Positions 1 through 10,744 of a DNA stretch of 64,000 nucleotides are shown here, one piece after another. The notes below the pieces were generated by a model that was given only the letters and a program-made list of their open reading frames with translations, did no database searches and was not told where the DNA came from. The position numbers were made by a program, and so were the translations under genes. Origin of the DNA: Schistocerca nitens. Lineage: Eukaryota; Arthropoda; Insecta; Orthoptera; Acrididae. Location: NCBI RefSeq assembly GCF_023898315.1, contig NC_064621.1, forward strand, positions 121,344,561 to 121,408,560, written 5' to 3'. Position 1 is the first letter of the stretch. The number at the start of each line of letters is the position of its first letter.

Positions 1-540
1 TACCTGCTCCTCCCACCCCCACCCCCCCCCCTTGCCCCCCACTCCTCTGCCAAATGCCCTCCACTAGTGAAACCCTGTAATGTCTGTTTTTAACATCAGA
101 TAAAGAATATGATCAAAAAGCTTCTGCTTTTATCTCATTGGGAGAGAGAAAAAAGGAGTCAAATCCCAAGGAGGCTGAATCAAAACAGATTCCATTGCAC
201 ACCATCAGCTATCTTTGCCAATATTTGGCGAGATGATGCATTACGTGTGGTTTGGTGCCAAACTATCAGATGAGAAAACTTTTTATGAATGTACACCAAA
301 TTTGTTTTTCTAAATAAACTTTAAAACAATCGCATAACTGTAAAAATGTGGCATTTATAAAAGATTGTGAGAAAATTAGTGCTTCCCCTGTACAATGAAC
401 ATCAACCCTGCACGTGTAAATCATCAACTGTAAAATAATAAAAGTACCTAATTTATCCTTGTGTATGCCTTACAAGCCCGCCCTCAAAATTTTTTGCAAT
501 CACAATAATGTGCTGTAGGTCACCAACTCTAGCTTTTGTC
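1..540. other. No gene recognised; C-rich and G-rich low-complexity
   Basis: I see no coding signal here. A C-rich run opens the window (about 10-40) and a G-rich run sits at about 551-580. The stretch is probably the 3' untranslated tail of the minus-strand Jockey-like element that begins at about 540, but no tail signature is visible. Confidence 0.4.
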
Positions 541-682
541 ACCAACACACAGGGTGGGAGGGGGAGGGGGGGGGAAGGGTATAGTTAGTGAACACAGTTA
601 CTCAAGTAGGGGCTTGTAGTGAGCTCTAGCTGCACTATGTGACAAGATTCAAGTAGTCCTTTTCTGTAACATGAGTCTTTCA
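540..682 (-). pseudogene. Jockey-like RT, C-terminal remnant (part 1)
   Basis: The minus strand reads ERLMLQKRTT, a stop, then ILSHSAARAHYKPLLE, a stop, and L.SLTIP. This matches the conserved tail of Jockey-type reverse transcriptases (LQKRA.R.I..., PLF..L.IL..P). It continues the minus-strand RT fragment at 4527-5345: removing the intervening CR1-like insertion joins FWDKIK directly to LNERLMLQK. Two in-frame stops show it is dead. The link is inference from protein continuity plus the shared 7-bp TTTAATT at 683-689 and 4520-4526. Confidence 0.6.
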
Positions 683-699
683 TTTAATTGATTCCATCC

Positions 700-1480
700 A
701 ATCCAGATAATGATACCTGTAGGAAACCCCGAAGAATCAGGTTAAGATCAAAAGAAATGCCTCCCACAGGTGAGAGTATTAAAATCCTAATGGTAAACTG
801 CCGAAACATTCGCAACAAAGTGTCAGAATTTGAAGTACTCCTGAAAAGCAGTGAAGCTCACATAATGCTAGGTACAGATAGCTGGTTGAAACCTGAAATT
901 AATGGCACTGAGATTTTTGGGGAAATTTAAATGTATATTGACAAGACAGGCAAATGGGAAATGGAGGTGGTGTATTTGTTTCAGTAGACAATACACTCAA
1001 ATCCACCGAGATAGAAATTGAAACGGCATGCAAGATTGTTTGGGCAAGACTCAGTTATAAAATTATAACTGGATCCTTCTATCGCTCACCAGACTCATCT
1101 CTTAATGTAACTGAAAACTTTAGAGAAAACCTCAGTTAACTTGTACATAAGTTCCCCTATCACACTGTAAACACTGGAGGAGACTTTAATCATCCAACAA
1201 TTAACTGGGAAAATTACAGTTTTGTTAGTGGTGGGCATGATAGTACATTCTGTGAAACTTTACTAAATGCCTTCTCTGAAACTACGTAAAACAGATAGTT
1301 GGGAACCCCACTCATGACGGAAATACAGTATACTGGATCCAATGGTGACAAATAGAGCTGACCTCTTTGGGGATGTCCACATCAAAACTGGTATCAGTGA
1401 CCATGATTCGGTTACGGTAACAATGATTACCAAAGTACAAAGGACTAAAACTGGAAGAAAGATATACATGTTTGTTCAGT
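700..1480 (+). pseudogene. CR1-like endonuclease domain, broken
   Basis: Pieces in two frames give the exonuclease-endonuclease-phosphatase fold typical of APE-type non-LTR elements: ILMVNCRNIRNKVSEFEVLL, GTDSWLKPEI, then GNGGGVFVSVDN, VWARLSYKIITGSFYRSPDS, and GGDFNHPTINW near 1170-1205. In the intact family this domain nicks the target DNA to prime reverse transcription. Stops after 930 and 1139 and several frame changes break it. The 1500-1960 stretch is the diverged linker to the RT, recognisable because copy 2 at 31540-31800 matches it closely. Confidence 0.75.
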
Positions 1481-1959
1481 TAGCTAGATAAAAAATCAGT
1501 AATGTCATATCTCAATCAGGAACTTTAAGCTTTCAGCACAGGTCAGGAGCATGTAGAGAAACTCCAGCTCAAGTTTAAAAGGATAGTTGACCATGCACTG
1601 GACAGATATGTACCCAGTAGAACAGTTCATAATGGCAGGGAACCTCCATGCTATACAGTCACTGTAAAGACATTGCTAAAGAAACAAAGATTACTGCACA
1701 ATAGGTGTAAAACAAAGCATAGGGTTATACATAGAGAGATGCCGAATTATATGTGTTCGGCTGGCAAAAGAGCAATGCCTGATGCCTTCAATGACTAACA
1801 TAGCACAATATTATCAAACGACATTTCACAAAAGTCCACAGAAATTGTGGTTGTATGCTGTTAGTGGCACCAAAGTTAGTTTCTAGTCATCAGTGAATGA
1901 GACATGAACTGAAATAGAGGGTAGCAACACAAAAGTCAAATGCTTAACTCCACTTTCAA

Positions 1960-2735
1960 ATGTTCCTTTACAATGGAAAACCCAGGAGAGTGGCCCAATT
2001 TAATCCTCCTAGCACTGAAAAGATGAATGAAATAAGTATTAGTGTCAGTAGTGCTGAGAAACAGCTGAAGTCATTAAAATTGAACAAAGCTCCAAGCCCC
2101 AATGGAATCCTTGTCAGGTTCTATACTGAATTTGCATCTGAGTTAGCTCCTCTTTGAACAATAATCTATCGTAGATCCCTCGAACAAAAAACCGTGCCCA
2201 GTTCTTGGAAAAAGGTACAAGTCACATCCATTTACAAGAAGGGTAGTAGAAGTGATCCACAAAACTACTGTCCAATATCCTTAACATCAATTTGTGGCAG
2301 AATCTTAGAGCATATTCTGAGCTTAAACATAATGAGATATCTTGAACAGAATGACTTCTTCAATGTCAACCAGCACGGTTTTCTAAAGCATCGATAATGC
2401 GAAACCCAACTTGCAATTTTCTCATATGACATACTGAAAGTTTTGGATCAAGACAGTCAGTTAGATGCAATATTTCTTGATTTCCAAAAAGCATTTGACT
2501 CATTACTGCACCTACGCTTATTGCCAAAAGAACGATGATATCAGGTATCAAGTGAAACTTGTGACTGGATTGAGGACCTTTTGGTAGGGAGGACACAGCA
2601 TGTTATCTTGGATGGAGGGTCATCATCAGATGTGAAAATCAATTCAGATGTGCCCCAGGGTAGTGTGTTGGAACCCTTGCTGTTCCTGTTGCATATTAAT
2701 GAACTTGCATGTAATATAAATAGTAAAATTAGGTT
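1960..2735 (+). pseudogene. CR1-like reverse transcriptase, N-terminal half
   Basis: Fragments show the RT fingers and palm: SSWKKVQVTSIYKKGSRSDP, NYCPISLTSICGRILEHIL, FLDFQKAFDS (motif A, with its aspartate), VPQGSVLEPLLFL (motif B) and HINELACNINSKIR. Stops at about 2155, 2396 and 2537 interrupt it. The catalytic block that should follow (F-x-x-D/G-D) was separated by the insertion of the Penelope-like unit and resumes at about 3760. Confidence 0.8.
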
Positions 2736-2840
2736 TTTTTATTTTTTATTTTTTATTTTTATTTTTAATTTTTTTAATTTTTTAAATTTTTTTATTTTTT
2801 ATTTATTTATTTATTTTAATATAATAGAGGGAAACATTCC

Positions 2841-3351
2841 ACCAAGAGTGTCTTTCCGCCGTCCACCTAACCTTCGTAACCTGTTAGTTCATCCCTATGA
2901 AATCCCCAAACCACCTTCCCTACCCTCTGGCTCCTATCCTTGTAACCGCCCCCGGTGTAAAACCTGTCCCATGCACCCTCCCACCACCACCTACTCCAGT
3001 CCTGTAACCCGGAAGGTGTACACGATCAAAGGCAGAGCCACGTGTGAAAGCACCCACGTGATTTACCAACTGACCTGCCTACACTGTGATGCATTCTATA
3101 TGGGAATGACCAGCAACAAACTGTCCATTCGCATGAATGGACACAGGCAGACAGTGTTTGTTGGTAATGAGGATCACCCTGTGGCTAAACATGCCTTGGT
3201 GCACGGCCAGCACATCTTGGCACAGTGTTACACCGTCCGGGTTATCTGGATACTTCCCACCAACACCAACCTATCCGAACTCCGGAGATGGGAACTTGCT
3301 CTTCAATATATCCTCTCTTCCCGTTACCCACCAGGCCTCAATCTCCGCTAA
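2841..3351 (+). pseudogene. Penelope-like element C-terminal GIY-YIG endonuclease fragment
   Basis: About 170 codons are open. They read VSFRRPPNLRNLLVHP, then a Cys-rich stretch (CNRPRCKTCPMHP), then CESTHVIYQLTCLHCDAFYM, GMTSNKLSIRMNGHRQ and DHPVAKHALVHGQ. The IYxLTC-CxxCxAFYxGxT-RxxxH pattern is the GIY-YIG-type endonuclease end of Penelope-like polyproteins, which cuts DNA for insertion. The reading frame stays open from the upstream CR1-like RT (from 2581) straight into this domain, giving a 256-residue chimeric frame. I take that as chance, because the RT core is incomplete. The fragment at 52790-53175 is a relative. Confidence 0.75.
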
Positions 3352-3519
3352 TTTCAAGTTGCCACCACTCATACCTCACCTGTCATTCAACAACATCTTT
3401 GCCTCTGCACTTCCGCCTCGACTGACATCTCTGCCCAAACTCTTTGTCTTTAAATACGTCTGCTTGTGTCTGTATATGTGTGTGTGTGTGTGCGCGAGTG
3501 TATACCCATCCTTTTTTCC

Positions 3520-3712
3520 CCCCTAAGGTAAGTCTTTCCGCTCCCGGGATTGGAATGACTCCTTACCCTCTCCCTTAAAACCCACATCCTTTCGACTTTC
3601 CCTCTCCTTCCCTCTTTCCTGATGAGGCAACAGTTTGTTGCGAAAGCTTGAATTTTGTGTGTATGTTTGTGTTTGTTTGTGTGTCTATCGACCTGCCAGC
3701 CCTTTCGTTTGG
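3520..3712 (+). repeat. Penelope-type terminal repeat (pLTR-like), copy in CR1 insert
   Basis: From the run ttttttccccccta at about 3510 to cctttcgtttggtaag at 3712 this sequence is almost identical to the two foldback units at 48889-49355 and 49370-49742. It includes taagtctttccgctcccggg, the CTGATGA hairpin box and a TG-rich run. A TTTA tetranucleotide array (about 3718-3757) follows and closes the insert. Confidence 0.7.
3619..3645 (+). other. Hammerhead-like box CTGATGA-hairpin-GAAA
   Basis: The bases are CTGATGA, one G, a 6-bp stem GCAACA/TGTTGC with loop GTT, then GAAA. CUGANGA and GAAA are the two invariant boxes of hammerhead ribozymes, and Penelope-like elements are known to carry hammerheads in their terminal repeats. 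Copies at 49191-49217, 49583-49609 and (minus) 48984-49010 vary in the stem with pairing largely kept. The single unpaired G after CTGATGA departs from the canonical stem II, and stems I and III were not verified, so activity is not claimed. Confidence 0.4.
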
Positions 3713-3719
3713 TAAGTAT

Positions 3720-3754
<35 letters not shown>

Positions 3755-3762
3755 TTTTTTAC

Positions 3763-4230
3763 AGGTGATGCAGTTATCTTTAATGAAGTACTATCTTAAA
3801 GAAGCTGCATAAATATTCAGTCAGATCTTAATGAGATTTCAACATGGTGCAGACATTGGCTACTTGCTCTAAATGTTCAGAAATGTAAAACTGTGTACGT
3901 CACAAAATGAGAAAATGTAGTATCCTTTAACGATAATGTCAATGGGCTACTGTTGGAATATGCCAACTCATACAAATATGTGGGTGTAACACTTTGCAGG
4001 GATATGAAATGGAATGATCACATAAGTTCAGTTGGGGGTAAAGCAGACTGTAGACTTTGGTTTATTGGTAGAATACCGGGGAAGTGCAATCAGTCTACAA
4101 AAGAGATTGCTTACAAATCACTCGTGCAGCCTATCCTAGAATATTGTGCAAGTGTGTGGAACCTGTACCAGATAGGGCCAACAGGGGATATTGAATGTAT
4201 ACAGAGAAGGACAGCACCGATGCTCACAGG
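3763..4230 (+). pseudogene. CR1-like reverse transcriptase, C-terminal half
   Basis: RT coding resumes after the insert: GDAVIF (the motif C region, normally F-A-D-D), IQSDLNEISTWCRHWLLALN, then YANSYKYVGVTLCRDMKWND, STKEIAYKSLVQPILEYCAS and GDIECIQRRTAPMLTG. These are the thumb and connection motifs found again in copies 2, 3 and 5. A stop near 4233 is followed by the decayed end of the frame (ILKELKWQTLKDGHKLFQES) and the 3' UTR to 4519. Confidence 0.8.
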
Positions 4231-4526
4231 TTAGTGGAATCCATGAAAGGGTGTCACAGAGATACTGAAGGAACTGAAATGGCAGACTCTTAAAGACGGA
4301 CATAAACTATTCCAAGAAAGTATATTAACAAAGTTTCAAGAAATGCTTTAAATGATTACTCTAGGGATATGAAGATAAGATTACAATATTTAATGCATGC
4401 ATGGAGGCATCTATGCTCCATACGTGAATGGAACAGGACGAAACCCTAATTACTGGTACAATGGGACATACCCCCTACCATGCACCTCACGGTGGTTTGC
4501 TGAGTATAGATGTAGATATTTTAATT

Positions 4527-5345
4527 TTATCCCAAAAAATTATTCCATGAGCTACAAGGGGCAGAAAGTAATCAAAATAAGCCATTCTAGCACTATCTGA
4601 GGAGCAAACTTTAGAAACAATTCTCAGAGAAAAACATGCAGGACTGAGTCTCTAATAGAGTTTAGCTACCTGGTCTTTCCAGCTGAAGTCTTGATCAACA
4701 TACATTCCTAAAAGTTATGTGCATCGTACTCTTTATAACTCATTTCTGACCAGTACCAGCTGGAGACTGTGGCTCTGATTCATTTTTCCAAACTGAATAT
4801 GATTGGTTTTCTTCACATTAAGGGCCAACCTTCTGGCACTGAACCAAGAATGAAATGACTTAAGGACTTGACCAGTTGTGAATACAGATTCCTCAACATT
4901 GATCACTATTACACTAGTGTCATCTGCAACCAACAAGCTCTTAGCTGCAGATTATGAGATGTGTATGTAATATATATAAATATGGAACAGAAAGGAATCT
5001 GACACTCTACCCTATGGTACACCTATTTCGACTTCCTTTGCATCAGATACTAATCTGATTTTATGAGTAGATTGAGCTGATGCGAGTTCCACAACCTGCA
5101 ATCTATTTTGCAAATATCATCAAAAGCACTTGTTTTCTATGCCTTTTATCCTCATTGGTTCCAACTTATCTAAAAAAAAATTCATGACTAACAGTACTGA
5201 AGCTTTAGAAAGATCTAAATTAACTCCTGGAACACTACTGTTGTTATCAAATTTTCTATTTCATCTGAGTAATACTCCCTGTTGCAAATCAGCTACTTGT
5301 AGATCAAGAAAAAATGACAATGCAATTCCTGATTCGCTATAATCT
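4527..5345 (-). pseudogene. Jockey-like reverse transcriptase fragment (part 2)
   Basis: Reading right to left, the minus strand gives a motif-A-like piece, then VSDAKEVEIGVP (motif B region), LLVADDTSVIVINVEES (the catalytic Y/F-A-D-D box, with both aspartates kept) and FHSWFSARRLALNVKKTNHI. Then come LLGMYVDQDFSWKDQVAKL and ARMAYFDYFLPLVAHGIIFW. It is the palm-thumb region of a Jockey-clade RT with several stops. The C-terminal continuation lies at 540-682, across the CR1-like insertion. Confidence 0.7.
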
Positions 5346-5389
5346 ACGAGTAAATATAAATACTAGTCCACTTACACCTCCGTTGCATT

Positions 5390-5945
5390 TAGCTATACAA
5401 ATAAACACAAATTTTTGGGTATCACAGTGGATGAACACCTGTCACGGAAACAGCATTTACATCATATTTGTTTTGGATTGATAAATCCACATCTTTGGTA
5501 TGGTACTGAGGTCCAAGAAGGGGCCGGGAGCAGTCTTCACTGGGAAACTTTTTAAACTACAGAAAAGGGCAGTTAGAGTGGTAGCTAAGGTAAACAACAC
5601 CCAGCCTTGTAGAAATTTTTCAGAAAATATAAAATAATTACCATCCACTCTTCATAAATATTGTAGGTAATCATGATTGTGAAACTAAAGGCAGAACATG
5701 GAGTTATGAACAGTGAAGTACATTACAGGAAAACTTTCAGAGAATTACAAGTAATAAAAAGGCTGCAGATCGCAGCCCACATACAATAGGGATAATTTCT
5801 TCTTCTTTTTCTTCTTCCTTTTACAGCAGACTACCACATGATTATGAAGACAGCTAATTTAAATACCTTAAAGAATAAACTGATGAACTTAATAGAGAAG
5901 TGCTGTTATTCAACAGAAGAGTTCAAAGTGTAATGTTTCCTTTTA
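5390..5945 (+). pseudogene. Jockey-like RT C-terminal fragment, plus strand
   Basis: The plus strand encodes HKFLGITVDEHLSRKQHLHH, later FKLQKRAVRVVAKVNNTQPC, and then ...KLMNLIEKCCYSTEEFKV before the stop near 5932. These are the thumb and tail motifs of a Jockey-type RT. It overlaps in content with the minus-strand fragment next to it (both contain the FLG..VD box), so the pair is two separate insertions rather than a single 5'-inverted copy. Confidence 0.6.
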
Positions 5946-6921
5946 AAACTGTTAATGTATATAAACATGAGATTGTTTCTGAAACAGGAAACTGATAATT
6001 TATCATCTCCACTATTTATATCAACGTATGTATTTATCTTTTAATAGTAAGAGAAGAAAATTAGTACAACTATACATATATGTGGACTAAAGCTTTGACA
6101 AGGCAGCAAGTTTGCCAGTTAGTAATGTGTGAGGGAGGGCTGGCAGGTACATGGTTGTCAGAGGCAGTGGGGAGCGGCCCTTGCTGAAGGTGGTGAGGAG
6201 ATGTGTCTTCTTCTGTATACAAATAGGGTATAGAAAAATTATCATTAGAATTATTGAATGCTATAGAAATAACACTGAAAAAAATCACAGTCTACTGATA
6301 AATACTTTGCAGATTGATATAAAATTAGCCTGCAGTTATCAGTTCTGCTAACGCTTCTGTACACACAATTATTGGATGAAAGAAAACAATACCAGTATTG
6401 AAAGCAACCTTCAAGGCTCTTAACTCATTTTTTGTAGCGTCACTCTTCATGTGCACCTGCTGTACCTGGGCTAAAAAAAAGTAAGAGAAATAAAATTAAT
6501 TTGTAAAGTAAAATTATGGCTGGTTGCTACAAATTCTTTCTCACTAGCATTCATTGCAATCACAGTATGCCAAGTGGCAAACTAAGGAGAGAGCCCTGAG
6601 ATTTGGAGACTCCCAGGACCAGACCATTTTTAATTAAATCCCAAACAAGACTAAATATGTGCAGTAAATAAGAGGCAGTTTGGAATAAAAGACTCCATAC
6701 ATTTGGAAAACAGAAATATAGGTACTTACTTACCTATTATCAGCGATGGCAATTGCCCCTGGGTGTGGTCAGAACTGTTATAACTTTTGTAAAATGTTGC
6801 ATGTAACTTAAAGACTGTAAAAATTGTAGCTGCAATACTCTACCTGAAACGTTTTCTAATACTTAACACATAGATGCACTATAAATACAGTTTAAAAATG
6901 TGTGTGTATGTGCTGCTTACC
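5946..6921. other. No gene recognised
   Basis: AT-rich with no protein similarity that I can recognise. A minus-strand stretch at about 6355-6475 has a T-rich acceptor-like start and roughly 45 open codons, but no convincing splice donor. I do not call it. Confidence 0.4.
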
Positions 6922-6932
6922 AGTGATTTATT

Positions 6933-7121
6933 GGCTGTGAGCACTATGGGACTTAACCGCTGAGGTCATCAGTCCCCTAGAACTTAGAACTACTTAAACC
7001 TAACTAACCAAAGGACAGCATACACATCTATGCCCAAGGCAGGATTCGAACCTGTGACCATAGCGGTCGCGCGGTTCCAGACTGTAGCGCCTAGAACCGC
7101 TCGGCCACTCCGGCCGGCCCT
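6933..7121 (-). mobile_element. tRNA-derived SINE, family A, copy 1
   Basis: On the minus strand the element starts GGCCGGAGTGGCCGAGCGGT, an A-box-like tRNA head, and carries AGGTTCGAATCCTGCC, a near-perfect B box. These are the two halves of a pol III promoter of a Ser/Leu-type tRNA ancestor. An imperfect 11-bp flank (agtgatttatt 6922-6932, agtaatttatt 7122-7132) marks the insertion. A second copy is at 34374-34572 and shares most of its sequence. Confidence 0.85.
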
Positions 7122-7132
7122 AGTAATTTATT

Positions 7133-7485
7133 AATTTTTTAACTAAAGTATTACAGTCTACAAATTACTTTTTCAAAAGCTATACGTAAGTATTATAAAG
7201 ATCATTTTATTAATATGAGAATCCAACTAGATGAACAGAGAGCAGTCATCTATATTTAAGCAATGGTTTTTACCAACTGTAGACACCAATATCAACATCA
7301 GAATCACCTACACTTTATACAATGAAATGTTTTGCATCATCATTTTTTGTTTCCTCAAAGGGGTGCAGCTCACTCACTCTATGGGGGTCTTTAGCATAAA
7401 AAGTACATAACAGATCCAATCAATATATAAATTATATGATACTGGATTTCGTAAAAGGAACAATATGCCTAGTAACAGTATTATG
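7133..7485. other. No gene recognised
   Basis: AT-rich sequence without coding or repeat signatures that I can name. Confidence 0.4.
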
Positions 7486-7680
7486 GAAAGGATAGATTGC
7501 TACTCACCATGTCACAGATAGGCATAACAAAAAGAGAGCTATACTGTACATCAACTTTTGGCAAAAATGCCTTCTTCCAAAATAGAAAACACACAGACAT
7601 TCACACAAGCACAACTCACAAGCACACAACCACTCTCTCTGGTTACTGTAACTGAACTACAGACTGCAACCAGTAAAGAA
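7486..7680. repeat. Penelope-type terminal repeat remnant
   Basis: The start ggatagattgctactcacca and the CA-rich middle with a degenerate hairpin (cttttggcaaaaatgccttc) follow the layout of the other Penelope-type terminal repeats here. A second truncated start of the same repeat (ggatagttgctac) occurs at 53892-53904, cut by a CR1-like insertion. The assignment is inference from layout. Confidence 0.35.
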
Positions 7681-7724
7681 CCTAGTAAAGAATAGTAACA
7701 ATGGCAATCAATTTGATCCTGGGG

Positions 7725-8569
7725 TGACTACTTCCATCGCCTACACCTGTAGCAGCAGACAACTGGCTGTACAGACAGGAAACCAGCCCCCCCCCCCCCC
7801 ACCCAATACCTTCACTGGTCACTTCCATCGGAGGCTGAACCGTCACTTGAGCAGTCTCTTGTTCTGCTCCAACAAGGCAACACTTTCCCGCCTTGCTCTC
7901 GCCAGCTCGCCTGCACATCGCCACATGGCTCACATTATCGTATCCTGTATTTTGCTGGGGTATGCGCACGCAGCAGAATTCTTAGCCCACATTCAGTGTC
8001 AGTGTTCTGACACGGTTCATTTACTAAGAGTAGTGTTACCACAATTTTTCCACACCATCTTCCTGAGTTGCGCACTCTCAAGGTTCTTCTATTGACTACG
8101 GGTGTACAACGCCTGATGCTGGACGCCTCGTTTGTTCTCCCGATATAAGTAATTGGACTAATGCGTGCATTGTAGTGTAAATAGTGCAGTGAAATGCAGT
8201 GTGCACCAGGAGCATCAGGTGAGTTTACTACTATTCCATTCCTGGCCATCTTGGCAACTCCTTTGCCGCCAAGTGCAACACTGAAGCGAGTTTTCCCACT
8301 CCACCAGATAATGCCAGACAAAAGCTATAAGCCATTCATGGTCCACTTTGTCCAGAGACACCACCCCCAAGTGTGATCCCTCCTTGATTACAAGGTATTA
8401 ACTCGTGAACTTTACTGTAGTTGTTAGCTTTTAGGAATAATATCTCAGAACCAGCCCACATGGCTCTTCCAGCATGTCCCGTTTTTTTTGGTCATCTTTC
8501 ATAATTAACATACTGTTTAGGCATGTATGCCGCTTAGAAGTACAGAAGGAAGTCTAAATTGTTTCATCA
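7725..8569 (+). repeat. Gypsy-type 5' LTR
   Basis: It aligns along its length with 19786-20662: the shared blocks include the poly-C tract, gcagcagac, tggccatctt, gtagttgttagc, ggaataatatct and tatgcc near the end. It ends TTTCATCA, and the next bases (ctggtaaccccca) sit where a primer-binding site should be. The start position is uncertain by a few bases. Confidence 0.75.
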
Positions 8570-9224
8570 CTGGTAACCCCCAGTAAACCAAAGCACTGGG
8601 GCTCATTACCGAAACACACTGCATTTCCTTTTTTAACATTCTTACTGGCACACCCCTACGTGGTCACAAAATCAGCTCCGTTAGGTCAGCTGGACGCATC
8701 CTGCTCACACCCATACCTACCCCTTGCCTTCGCCATCCCTGCATAAACACACTCCCTTCATGCGCACCACTGCTCCCCTCCGCACCCTTCCCTGCACCCA
8801 TCCACACTCCTCCTGCAGCCAACAGCTGCACGCCTAGTCAAGCCAGTGTTACTGTGAGATGTAATAAACACTCCTTCCCACGACAACACATGGCTCACAT
8901 TGTATTGCACAGTCCACAGTGTGTGTATCCTGCTTCCCCGGTCCTGCCACCTCTTTCCCCACAATACCGCTTGGCAGCACCACCCTGCATACCACGACAC
9001 GCTCCCTGCACTGTTAAGTCACATTGTTGCTGCCACATGTTCCCATCCCTACAGTTGCCATGCCTAATGAGCTCTCTAGCCAGTAGCTCCCTCATTACTC
9101 CTCTCACTCCAGCACCTACGAGTACTTCGAAGGTGTCAGAACTCTGCACACACAACTGTCAGCATTACAGAACTGCTTGACTCAGCTTACCAACTGAGCA
9201 GCGCACCCAGCACAAGCTGACTCT
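8570..9224 (+). other. Gypsy-type leader, no intact ORF
   Basis: Untranslated leader between LTR and gag, C-rich, without a sustained reading frame. No distinct regulatory motif is recognised. Confidence 0.45.
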
Positions 9225-10268
9225 GCAGACCCTCCCTCCAGTTGTGCTGCTGCTCACTTACCACCTTTCAACCTGCGAGACCCTTGCCTGTGGTTTGCTT
9301 CTATCGAGGCAGCTTTCACAGGTTGCTCTATTATGAGCAACTCAACAAAATTCAGGATGGTTATTGGCCACCTCAACCCGGTCACTAATGCCCAAGTCTG
9401 GGATGTTGTTTCACACCCGTCCCCCTCTGTCAGCTACACTGAACTAAAAAAATGTATCATATCCAGCTTCATGCCATTGGAGCTGCAACAGGCACATAAT
9501 TTGTTATCATTTGAGCAGTGTACCAACATGTGACTGTCCCTGTTGCTGGATCACATCCAAGCATTAGCCAAACCACACATCCTTCCCTGATGGCTTGCTC
9601 CTAAACTGCTGGCTCTTGCACCTTCCTGCCCCCGTATAAGCTGCCCTGGCCTCACACGCCCACTTACCATTAGGTGACATAACGGTCTTGGCCAATTAAC
9701 TGCTCAAACCCCTGAACTCCTTCCCCGCTATGGCTGTAGACAGAATGCCGGCTACCACTTTGTGGCTCTGGTCAGCTATTCACCAACCAACCCCTCCTCA
9801 CCTCAAGTAACCGAGAGCACGACATCATTCGGGCCCACCTGCTGTTAACGACTCTCCACCTGGCACGCAGGGCCCCAACCTCTACAAGATTCTGACACAC
9901 CTGAGCTCTGAGATGGCAGCACTTACCTCCAGCATCGTCCAACTACACCTCATGCAGCCACCACCAGGTGCTGACCGCCTTCTACACACAATTCCGACCC
10001 GGCGAAAACAGCTGTTCCTGTCGGCACAGTTCTACCTATCCCCTAACAACCACAATTAGGCACAGCTTGCTAGTACCACCAGAGGATTGAGGATTGGTGA
10101 GAAACGCAGCTCTCCATGCTCCTGGTCCCCAAACCGCGGCAAACACTGGGAGTACATGCGCTCAGCTGCTGTGCCACTTCACAGCGCCTATTCATATGGG
10201 GCTTCAATGACACTAGTTTCCTGTTGACTAAATTGTCGACACTGGCTCTCACTTATCCATATTCCAAC
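9225..10268 (+). pseudogene. Gypsy-type Gag, broken
   Basis: The frame shows LPPFNLRDPCLWFASIEAAF, then STKFRMVIGHLNPVTNAQVW and SYTELKKCIISSFMPLELQQ. That is the capsid-region pattern common in Gypsy elements of insects (PPF...P.LWF...EA.F, then TKF..V...L, then Y..LK..LI..F). A stop at 9531 and later frame changes (for example SSEMAALTSSIVQLHL at about 9905) break it. The sequence is cut off by the Penelope-like insertion at about 10271. Confidence 0.7.
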
Positions 10269-10270
10269 AC

Positions 10271-10440
10271 AGGAATCACACAGTCAATCAGTTGCAAATA
10301 ACTGTTCGATACATTGCCATAGGTTTTGAAACCTCTAAGTATGTCTTCATCAGAATGAAATTTTAAGAAACCCTGTGAAATAATAAACAGAGTTAAGTTT
10401 GAGAAAATTACTAACCAAGATGACAACTGCCATGATATAG
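10271..10440 (-). repeat. Penelope-like direct terminal repeat, downstream copy
   Basis: The second copy of the repeat at 12849-13012. On the minus strand the hairpin box occupies 10324-10353. One stem base differs from the other copy (GGTTTC against GGTGTC), weakening the helix. Confidence 0.65.
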
Positions 10441-10744
10441 ATTACTCGCAAAAGTTTTTTATTTCAGTCTTTGATCACAATATGAATTCTTTAGAAGATG
10501 ACTCGTTTCAGTCTGTAATGACCATCCTCAGATCTTTTTTACACCATGTCCTAAAGTGATAAGGCCATAATGGCATCGTCAAAACATATAAATATAATCA
10601 GCATAGCACTGTCATATAGATTTAAAATAAGGTGTAGAATAGGCCGCATTGTCCACACAGTTGCAATAATGACTGTGTGGACGATGCGGCTGGAAATTAA
10701 CAGATTATCAGCAAAAGTGGAATTACACAGATTAGTGCCTCTTT

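Larger units (their letters stand above)
2736..3757 (+). mobile_element. Penelope-like element derivative inserted in CR1-like copy 1
   Basis: The insert lies between NSKIR (ending about 2733) and the resuming RT sequence GDAVIF (about 3763), and it starts and ends in T/A-rich simple sequence. It contains a 20-base end sequence also found at the tips of the 48.9-49.7 kb foldbacks (ataatagagggaaacattcc, 2821-2840), then a GIY-YIG-like coding piece, then a 3' region shared with those foldbacks. The reverse transcriptase part of the element is missing, so it is a large internal-deletion or 5'-truncated product. Confidence 0.65.
690..4519 (+). mobile_element. CR1-like non-LTR retrotransposon, copy 1 (interrupted, decayed)
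   Basis: An apurinic-type endonuclease and reverse transcriptase of the CR1/L2 group run left to right, ending in a TATAGATGTAGAT tail. The same 3' end recurs at 53905 and about 62745. TTTAATT occurs immediately before (683-689) and after (4520-4526), a likely target duplication. The host sequence is a minus-strand Jockey-like element. The body is itself split by a Penelope-like insertion at about 2736-3757. Numerous stops and frameshifts make it non-functional. Clade assignment rests on motif style only. Confidence 0.75.

Noticed and set aside
4527-5945. A single 5'-inverted (twin-primed) Jockey insertion
   Set aside because: Both opposite-strand pieces contain the same FLG..VD region with different residues, so they are separate copies.
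6355-6475. A possible orphan minus-strand exon after a T-rich acceptor
   Set aside because: About 45 open codons only, weak GTTGCT donor, no motif matching the dioxygenase or any family I know.
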